Below are positions 58,828 to 64,000 of a stretch of 64,000 nucleotides of DNA, one piece after another (position 1 is the stretch's first letter; each line of letters starts with the position of its first letter). This stretch comes from Verrucomicrobiota bacterium. GTDB taxonomy: Bacteria > Pseudomonadota > Gammaproteobacteria > Nevskiales > Nevskiaceae. The position numbers and the translations under genes were made by a program. Under the pieces are notes generated by a model. That model was not told the origin of the DNA. It did no database searches and saw only the letters and a program-made list of their open reading frames with translations. Location of the stretch: the NCBI GenBank assembly GCA_903970595.1, contig CAJCJI010000178.1, forward strand, positions 37,883-101,882. Reading direction: 5' to 3'.

Positions 58828-60573
58828 TCAGGCCGTCGCCGAAAACGAGGGATCGGAGACTGCGGCGGTGCCGGATTCCTGGGCCGCGCAGCGCGGCGAG
58901 CCGGCTTTCGGCAAGCAAATGATGAACTCGGTTCCCTCGCCCGGAGCGGACTCGACGCGGATCGAGCCGCGGTGGTCTTCGACGATGCGGAACACGATGG
59001 CCAGGCCCAGGCCCGTACCCTGTCCCACATCCTTGGTGGTGAAGAACGGCTCGAAGATGTGTGTCCGGGTTTGGGCATCCATGCCGCAGCCGCTGTCGCG
59101 GATGGAGATTTCGACATGCGCACCCGCATCGCGTGTGCGCACCTGGATCTGGCCCTCGCCTTCGATGGCCTGTGCCGAGTTGGTGAGGATGTTGAGAAAT
59201 ACCTGATTGATTTGCGACGGGGCGCCGTGGATGCGCGGCAGATCGGCGTATTCGCGTTCGACCTGGATGCGGTTCTTGAGCTGGTTGCCGCAGATCTTGA
59301 TGGCGGTATCCAGGCCTTCGTTGACGTCGAACAGCTCGCTCTGCGAGCGGTCCACGCGGGCGAAGTTCTTCAGCCCCATCACCAGGTCCGCGATCTGGCC
59401 CAGGCCGTAATCCGCGTCGGCCAGCAGGCTGTCGCTTTCACTGAAGCTCTCTTCGGCATCCGGGTGTGCGCCTGCAACCCGGCGCAGGCCGCCCAGCGAA
59501 CCGCGCACGGTTTCGACGTTGCTGCGGACGTAGGCGAGGGGCGTGTTGATCTCGTGGGCAAGGCCGGCAACCATCTGGCCCAGCGAGGCCATTTTTTCGG
59601 ATTGAATGAGGTGGGCTTCGTTCATGCGCAGATCGTCCAGCGCCTTGCTCAACTCCTGCGTGCGGCTGGCAACCATGTTCTCAAGGTTGGCATTGGTATC
59701 CTGCAGTTGGGCGTTGATGCCGTCCAGTTCAAGGAAGCTGCCACGCAGTCTCAGGCCGAGCACTGCGAACACCAGCAGCAGCGAGGCCGCGTAAATGGCC
59801 AGAATCATGCGGTAGCGGCTGACCGAGGCTTCCTGTGCCCGGTAGTGTTCGCTGTAGTCCGCGAGCAGGGATTGCAGCGACTGGGGCAGCGGCACCTCGG
59901 CCATGCGCTTGGTCTGCAACTGCAGCGCATCGCGGGAAGCGCGCAGCTGCCGCGCGGACTCGGTGAAAGCCAGCAGCGCCGCGCGCGCCGAAGGCTCCAG
60001 GGTCTGGGCATTGCTCTGGATCGTTTGCATCAACGAATCCAGGGCTTCGCCGTTCGCGGGCACGCTTTCCACGGTATAGGTCGTCGCGGCGTCGAGCAGG
60101 TCTCCGATCTGCTGCCGCAGAGCGGACGACTGGGTCGGCAGCACCACGGCCAGAATGCGGGCGGCGGATTCGCGTAAATCCTTGAATCGGCTGATCAAGT
60201 CCCTTAGTTGCTGCTGACTGTCCTGGGCCAGCTGCATTTTCTGGTCCGTGGCCGCCAGGAAGTTGTGCAACGAGGCGTCGATTCCGGCGTCGATGCCGAT
60301 GACCGAGCTCTGGCCCGTAGCCGCGGTCTGCTCAAGCGCCAGGATCTGTTGCCCGAGCTTTCCCAAGCGGGTCCAATCCGCATCCAGATTCAGCCGCGCG
60401 GTTGCGAGTTCCCGCTCCAGATCGGCTTCGACTTCGGAAATCCGGCGTAGCGTTTCAACCCGGCTGCTGTAGAGTCCCAGGTCCAGCGGCTCGATTTGGG
60501 TCTGGCGAGTCAGATATCCGAGCACACCCAGAGCAAGCGCAAGTGCCAGCGCCACGGTTATTTTCTGAAGCAT
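58828..60573 (-). CDS. Membrane sensor histidine kinase
   Basis: 581 residues. Two membrane spans (about 2-22 and 255-275) bracket a helical periplasmic sensor. A coiled coil follows, then the dimerisation box with the phospho-accepting His (about H340) in GLAHEINTPLAY. The ATPase domain has FLNILTNSAQAI, DSGCGMD, FEPFFTTKDVG and GQGTGLGLAI. The helical sensor resembles chemoreceptor-like or DAHL-type domains; the ligand is unknown. ATG 60573 is chosen for GGGGAG upstream; an earlier in-frame start at 60591 exists. It presumably phosphorylates the dual-receiver protein. Confidence 0.93.
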   Translation of the reverse strand: MLQKITVALALALALGVLGYLTRQTQIEPLDLGLYSSRVETLRRISEVEADLERELATARLNLDADWTRLGKLGQQILALEQTAATGQSSVIGIDAGIDASLHNFLAATDQKMQLAQDSQQQLRDLISRFKDLRESAARILAVVLPTQSSALRQQIGDLLDAATTYTVESVPANGEALDSLMQTIQSNAQTLEPSARAALLAFTESARQLRASRDALQLQTKRMAEVPLPQSLQSLLADYSEHYRAQEASVSRYRMILAIYAASLLLVFAVLGLRLRGSFLELDGINAQLQDTNANLENMVASRTQELSKALDDLRMNEAHLIQSEKMASLGQMVAGLAHEINTPLAYVRSNVETVRGSLGGLRRVAGAHPDAEESFSESDSLLADADYGLGQIADLVMGLKNFARVDRSQSELFDVNEGLDTAIKICGNQLKNRIQVEREYADLPRIHGAPSQINQVFLNILTNSAQAIEGEGQIQVRTRDAGAHVEISIRDSGCGMDAQTRTHIFEPFFTTKDVGQGTGLGLAIVFRIVEDHRGSIRVESAPGEGTEFIICLPKAGSPRCAAQESGTAAVSDPSFSATA

Positions 60574-61378
60574 CACTGTTTCTCCCCTCACAACAGTTAA
60601 TGTTCATGGGTTTCACATTTATCTTTTCTTTAAAGTTTTAATTGATTTTCAACCTGGCCAGCGTCAAGGCGCATGCTGACCACCCTGGGCTGCAGTTTCC
60701 GGACTGCAGTGCTCCCCACAATTCCACGGAAGGCGCCCGCCAACCCGAACCGCAAGGCCGACGCCCGACAAGGGGCGATCGTCGCGGTGGCGCCGGATGA
60801 GATGTATTCGCTTGGAGATCGAACCCTTGCAGAGCCAGCCGGATCAAGTCCGGCGACGCGCAGCTCGTAGGAAACGGTTCTGTTCATGCCATCTCCTCTC
60901 CCCCAATCTTATTTCAGTGCGAGTCCTTGCGGCGCACACTGCCGGGACCCGCCTGTGAAGCAATGACTGCCGGGCATCAACTGTGCTCGGCCATACTGCA
61001 ACGTATGCCGTCCAGTTCGGGGCGATGCACGATCAGATCGGAAAGTCGTTCGGCTACCCGGTAAATATTCCGACTCGATTCCATTTTGCCCAAGCAACCA
61101 AGCTGCGTTACGTCACTATCTTTAAATCATACAGCAACGTTGATTATAACGTCGAGTAGCGGTCGGTAGCATTCGCTTGAGGATCGATCAAGCCTCGTGC
61201 TGTCGGAGCGGTACTCCGCGGAGGGCGCAAGCAGACAAGTGCCGCTACGAACTTGAAGACCGCCTCTCATGCCCAGCATCACTAACCAACCGTTCATTTG
61301 TCTGGATGACAAGGTCAACCGAATCCAGGGCCCGGGGGCCGGCTTCGATGCGGCGGGATCGACGACAATAGTAGATCA
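60574..61378. other. Gene-poor, relatively AT-rich stretch
   Basis: About 800 bases upstream of the histidine kinase (leftward) and the SDR (rightward). It holds the weak small ORF listed separately and a short inverted repeat ACGTT-GATTAT-AACGT near 61137-61152. No clear gene, RNA or transposon remnant was recognised. Confidence 0.45.
60630..60887 (-). CDS. Possible small ORF with strong ribosome site
   Basis: An 85-codon frame whose ATG is preceded by GGGGAGAGGAGATGGC, an excellent Shine-Dalgarno sequence. The predicted protein (MNRTVSYELRVAGLDPAGSA) has no recognisable family, membrane span or signal peptide and ends close to the histidine kinase promoter region. It may be a decayed gene or a leader peptide. 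Confidence 0.25.
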   Translation of the reverse strand: MNRTVSYELRVAGLDPAGSARVRSPSEYISSGATATIAPCRASALRFGLAGAFRGIVGSTAVRKLQPRVVSMRLDAGQVENQLKL

Positions 61379-61416
61379 ACAACAATGTTGACCAAACATC
61401 TCGGCTCATTTAGCTT
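61379..61416 (+). promoter_or_regulatory. Promoter and overlapping palindrome upstream of the SDR gene
   Basis: TTGACC (61388-61393) and TAGCTT (61411-61416) are 17 bases apart. The -35 overlaps ACAACAATGTTGA (61379-61391), one mismatch from ACAACA-N-TGTTGT, so a protein bound there would compete with RNA polymerase. It lies about 60-95 bases before the SDR start. Confidence 0.5.
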
Positions 61417-61474
61417 AGAACTTGGTTTTGAGCCCTGAATGCGGCAGCAGGAACTGCCTTGCCGCGAGGAAAAT

Positions 61475-62191
61475 ATGCGAATGGCCGTGGCGAGCAGTGG
61501 AGCGACAGCGATGGAGTTGAGCGGGAAGGTCGTCGTGGTCACCGGGGCATTCGGTGCGCTGGGTGCGGCGGTCGCGGAAGCCGCGGTCGCCGCCGGCGCG
61601 AACGTGTTCGCAGTGGATCGTATCGCGGGTACACCTCCCAAGGGTGCCGAAGCCTGGCCGCCACTGGATCTCGGCGATCCGGCGGCGACGAGTACCGCGA
61701 TGGCGTCGATAGCCGCCAGGCACGGCCGCATCGATGCCCTGGTCAATATCGCCGGTGGCTTCCGCTGGGAAACCCTGAAGGACGGCGCTGCCGAAACCTG
61801 GGATTTGCTGTATCAAATCAATCTGCGCACGGCGGTCAACGCCTGCCGCGCCGCACTGCCGCATTTCTCGCCTCACGGCGGCCGAATCGTCAGCATCGGT
61901 GCTGCCGGCGCGGTGAAGGCCGCAGCCGGCATGGGCGCCTACGCTGCTTCAAAGGCCGGCGTGGCCCGGCTCACCGAGGCCCTGGCCGAGGAACTGAAGG
62001 CGCGGGATATCACCGTCAACGCGGTTTTGCCAAGCATCATCGATACGCCTGCCAATCGGGCCGACATGCCGGACGCCGACTTCTCCCGCTGGGTCACCCC
62101 GCGTGCCCTGGCCGAGGTCATCCTGTTTCTTCTGAGCGATCGAGCGGCCGCCGTCACCGGTGCCCTCATACCGGTTACGGGCCGCGTCTGA
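61475..62191 (+). CDS. SDR-family oxidoreductase
   Basis: 238 residues. Cofactor loop VVVTGAFGALGAAVAEAAVA, AVDR after the second strand (NAD-like), NIAGGF in place of NNAG, active-site Ser in IVSIGAAGA and YAASKAG with the Tyr/Lys pair. The C-terminus is short (GALIPVTGRV). The start is taken at ATG 61475 after GAGGAAAAT; ATG 61511, with its own GGAG, would begin directly at the Rossmann strand. Its promoter carries the shared 13-bp palindrome, which may link it to the oxygenase and carboxylase genes. Confidence 0.88.
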   Translation: MRMAVASSGATAMELSGKVVVVTGAFGALGAAVAEAAVAAGANVFAVDRIAGTPPKGAEAWPPLDLGDPAATSTAMASIAARHGRIDALVNIAGGFRWETLKDGAAETWDLLYQINLRTAVNACRAALPHFSPHGGRIVSIGAAGAVKAAAGMGAYAASKAGVARLTEALAEELKARDITVNAVLPSIIDTPANRADMPDADFSRWVTPRALAEVILFLLSDRAAAVTGALIPVTGRV

Positions 62192-62311
62192 AGCGAAGGT
62201 TTTAAGAGCTTGCGGGCTTGATCCGGCCCAAGTTGAACGGCTTCGATCGCGCCCCCGGGACAGCTTCAACAGACTTGTCAGCCGGCCGCTGTGCCCCGGC
62301 CGCTTGAACGC

Positions 62312-62341
62312 ACCGGCAGGGGCGGGACCGGCAGGGGCGGG
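62312..62341. repeat. Two perfect tandem copies of a 15-bp unit
   Basis: ACCGGCAGGGGCGGG occurs twice in a row just after the methylmalonate-semialdehyde dehydrogenase gene (past its stop, minus strand). A simple slippage repeat with no clear function. Confidence 0.7.
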
Positions 62342-62353
62342 GTATGGCCCGGT

Positions 62354-63877
62354 CTACTTCATCGTAGGCATGGCAAACTCGGCGCGCCGTTCAAGTTCGC
62401 GCGGCCAGCGCTGCGTGACTGCTTTGAGACGCGTATAGAACCGCACGCCCTCGCGTCCATAGATATGGTGGTCGCCGAAGAGTGAACTGCGCCAGCCGCC
62501 GAAGCTATGGAACGCCATCGGTACCGGCAGCGGCACATTGACCCCGACCATTCCCACTTCGATGGCCGAAGTGAACGCCCGTGCGGCGTTGCCGCTGCGG
62601 GTGAATATCGCGGTGCCGTTCGCATACATATGGGAGTTGATGAGCTTGATCGCCTCATCCAGGCTTGCAACGCGCACGATGCCCAGCACGGGCCCAAAAA
62701 TCTCCTCGCGGTAGATGCGCATATTGGCTTGCACGCGGTCGAACAGCGAGCCGCCGAGAAAAAATCCTCCCGGCTTGCCGGCGTAACCGATACGCCCGTC
62801 CACCAGAAGATTTGCGCCTTCGCCGACTCCGGCTTCGATGTAGTCGCAAACCCGCGCGCGATGTTCGGAAGTGATCAGGGGTCCCATTTCGGTCTGGCCA
62901 TCCGAGGGCAGGCCCACCCGCAGGGCCTTGACCTTGGGGGCAAGCCGCTCGATCAGCTGATCGGCGCAGGCGTCACCCACAGCCACGGCGATTGAAATCG
63001 CCATGCAGCGCTCCCCCGCCGAACCGTAAGCCGCTCCGAGCAAGGCGTCGACGACTTCGTCCACATCGGCGTCCGGCATGACCACCATATGATTCTTGGC
63101 GCCGCCTAGCGCCTGGACGCGCTTCCCGTGCTGGGTGCCTTCGTGAAAGACGTGGCGGGCGACCGGGGTGGAGCCGACGAAGCTGATGGCGGCGACGTCG
63201 GGGTGATGGAGCAGTCCATCGACGGCTTCGCGATCGCCATGGAGGACGTTGAATACGCCCTCCGGCAGACCGGACTCCCGCAGCAACTGAGCCAGCAGGA
63301 TCGAAGCGGATGGATCGCGCTCCGAAGGCTTCAGGATGAATGTATTGCCGCAGGCCAATGCGACCGGGAACATCCACAACGGCACCATGGCCGGAAAATT
63401 GAAGGGCGTGATGCCCGCGACCACACCCAGGGGTTGACGCAGGCTGAATGCATCGACGCCGGTGCCGACGTTCTCGTTGTACTCGCCCTTCAACAGGTCC
63501 GGAATGCCGCAGGCGAATTCGACCACCTCCAGGCCGCGGACGATCTCTCCGCGGGCATCGCTGAGCGTCTTGCCGTGCTCGCGCGAGATCGCTTCGGCAA
63601 TCTGGTCGCTGGCGCTTTCGAGCAACTGGCGGAAGCGGAACAGGATGCGCGCGCGGCGCAGGGGCGGCGTCGCGGCCCATTTGCCGAAGGCCGCATGCGC
63701 CGCCGCCACGCAGGCCTTGATGTCCGCGGCCGAAGCGTAGGGCACGGTGGCGGTGATGCATCCGGTGCTCGGATTGTAGACATCTCCGGAGCGGCTCGAA
63801 GCGCCGCCGACGGCTTCGCCGCCGATCCAGTGTGGAATAGAGGGAACCGCAAGCGTGGATTGGATGGGGGCGGACAT
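62354..63877 (-). CDS. mmsA: Methylmalonate-semialdehyde dehydrogenase (CoA-acylating)
   Basis: 507 residues of the CoA-acylating ALDH branch. PFNFPAMVPLWMFPVALACG and FVGSTPVARH are characteristic; the catalytic Cys lies in YGSAGERCMAIS, and REEIFGPVLGIVR is conserved. The enzyme converts malonate or methylmalonate semialdehyde plus CoA and NAD to acetyl- or propionyl-CoA, in valine, thymine and inositol breakdown. ATG 63877 is chosen (MSAPIQSTLAVPSI); 23 further codons upstream are open. In this cluster it may process a C3-C4 end product. Confidence 0.93.
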   Translation of the reverse strand: MSAPIQSTLAVPSIPHWIGGEAVGGASSRSGDVYNPSTGCITATVPYASAADIKACVAAAHAAFGKWAATPPLRRARILFRFRQLLESASDQIAEAISREHGKTLSDARGEIVRGLEVVEFACGIPDLLKGEYNENVGTGVDAFSLRQPLGVVAGITPFNFPAMVPLWMFPVALACGNTFILKPSERDPSASILLAQLLRESGLPEGVFNVLHGDREAVDGLLHHPDVAAISFVGSTPVARHVFHEGTQHGKRVQALGGAKNHMVVMPDADVDEVVDALLGAAYGSAGERCMAISIAVAVGDACADQLIERLAPKVKALRVGLPSDGQTEMGPLITSEHRARVCDYIEAGVGEGANLLVDGRIGYAGKPGGFFLGGSLFDRVQANMRIYREEIFGPVLGIVRVASLDEAIKLINSHMYANGTAIFTRSGNAARAFTSAIEVGMVGVNVPLPVPMAFHSFGGWRSSLFGDHHIYGREGVRFYTRLKAVTQRWPRELERRAEFAMPTMK

Positions 63878-63914
63878 ATCAAACCTTGAATGGGCTGCTG
63901 GGTCGGCATCGGAC

Positions 63915-63943
63915 ACGCTAAATGCGTGCTTGATGTAAGTCAA
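63915..63943 (-). promoter_or_regulatory. Predicted promoter for mmsA
   Basis: On the minus strand TTGACT (63938-63943) and TAGCGT (63915-63920) are 17 bases apart. CACGC-TAAAT-GCGTG (63914-63928) is a perfect 5-bp-arm inverted repeat covering the -10. Confidence 0.5.
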
Positions 63944-64000
63944 CAAAAGTCGTTCGCTGAAAAATCAAGCGGCTTCGGGCGGAGAATTGACCGAATCGGA

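Noticed and set aside
62312..62341. The 15-bp tandem duplication as a regulatory iteron
   Set aside because: Only two units, located just past the mmsA stop, with no nearby replication gene; it is more likely slippage.
1..64000. Insertion sequences, integrase, phage or CRISPR genes
   Set aside because: No transposase, integrase, Cas protein or regular repeat-spacer array was recognised. The only repeats are REP-like palindromes and a short tandem duplication.
1..64000. tRNA, rRNA or riboswitch
   Set aside because: No tRNA clover-leaf or rRNA core sequence and no known riboswitch motif was noticed, although a covariance-model search could not be run.

Overview
This GC-rich window looks like chromosomal DNA of a Gram-negative bacterium, most likely a proteobacterium. 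It has a TonB-type protein, LysR, IclR and TetR regulators and proteobacterial-style extragenic palindromes. I see no rRNA, tRNA, CRISPR array, transposase or integrase. Nearly the whole window is an accessory catabolic region. General genes sit at its edges: an MFS transporter and a Ser/Thr kinase on the left, and a two-component pair plus a TonB-like protein on the right.

Layout. 0-4 kb: partial MFS exporter, possible small membrane ORF, membrane Ser/Thr kinase with a tetratricopeptide-like sensor half. 4-12 kb: Old Yellow Enzyme reductase, SnoaL-like proteins, LysR, EthD-like protein, double split-barrel flavin/F420-type protein, MaoC-type hydratase, TetR, thioesterase. 12-17 kb: Baeyer-Villiger monooxygenase, Rieske oxygenase and aldehyde dehydrogenase. 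17-22 kb: methylcrotonyl-CoA-carboxylase-type pair followed by a beta-propeller protein. 22.7-31.7 kb: IclR regulator and a divergent seven-gene acyl-CoA operon (ligase, MaoC hydratase, CoA-transferase, SDR, two acyl-CoA dehydrogenases, crotonase-like protein) with a perfect inverted repeat between them. 31.7-37 kb: a second acyl-CoA ligase/dehydrogenase module arranged divergently.

37-49 kb: the most striking part, a coenzyme F420 biosynthesis locus. It has cofE and cofD, overlapping and followed at once by a 3-ketosteroid-dehydrogenase-like flavoprotein and a Gfo/Idh/MocA oxidoreductase; a cofG-cofH fusion (fbiC); cofC; an F420:NADP+ oxidoreductase; and three luciferase-like (LLM) oxidoreductases. 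49-54 kb continues with an LLM enzyme, a sulfotransferase, a TIM-barrel isomerase, a DUF1214-like protein and an exported START-domain protein. 54.6-57 kb: TetR and a third acyl-CoA ligase. 57-60.6 kb: histidine kinase, dual-receiver regulator, TonB-like protein. 60.6-64 kb: a gene-poor stretch, an SDR and methylmalonate-semialdehyde dehydrogenase.

Reading the genes together (inference): the region encodes uptake or activation and stepwise breakdown of a hydrophobic, probably alicyclic, terpenoid or steroid-like compound. Ring oxygenation would come from the BVMO and Rieske enzymes, ring dehydrogenation from the KstD-like protein, and side-chain or ring-fragment beta-oxidation from paired acyl-CoA dehydrogenases and MaoC/crotonase hydratases. 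F420 made on the spot, and reduced with NADPH, would feed the LLM oxidoreductases. No thiolase and no Rieske reductase/ferredoxin were seen, so the pathway must draw on genes elsewhere. A 13-bp palindrome (ACAACA-N-TGTTGT) recurs at four separate intergenic sites and may mark a shared regulon.
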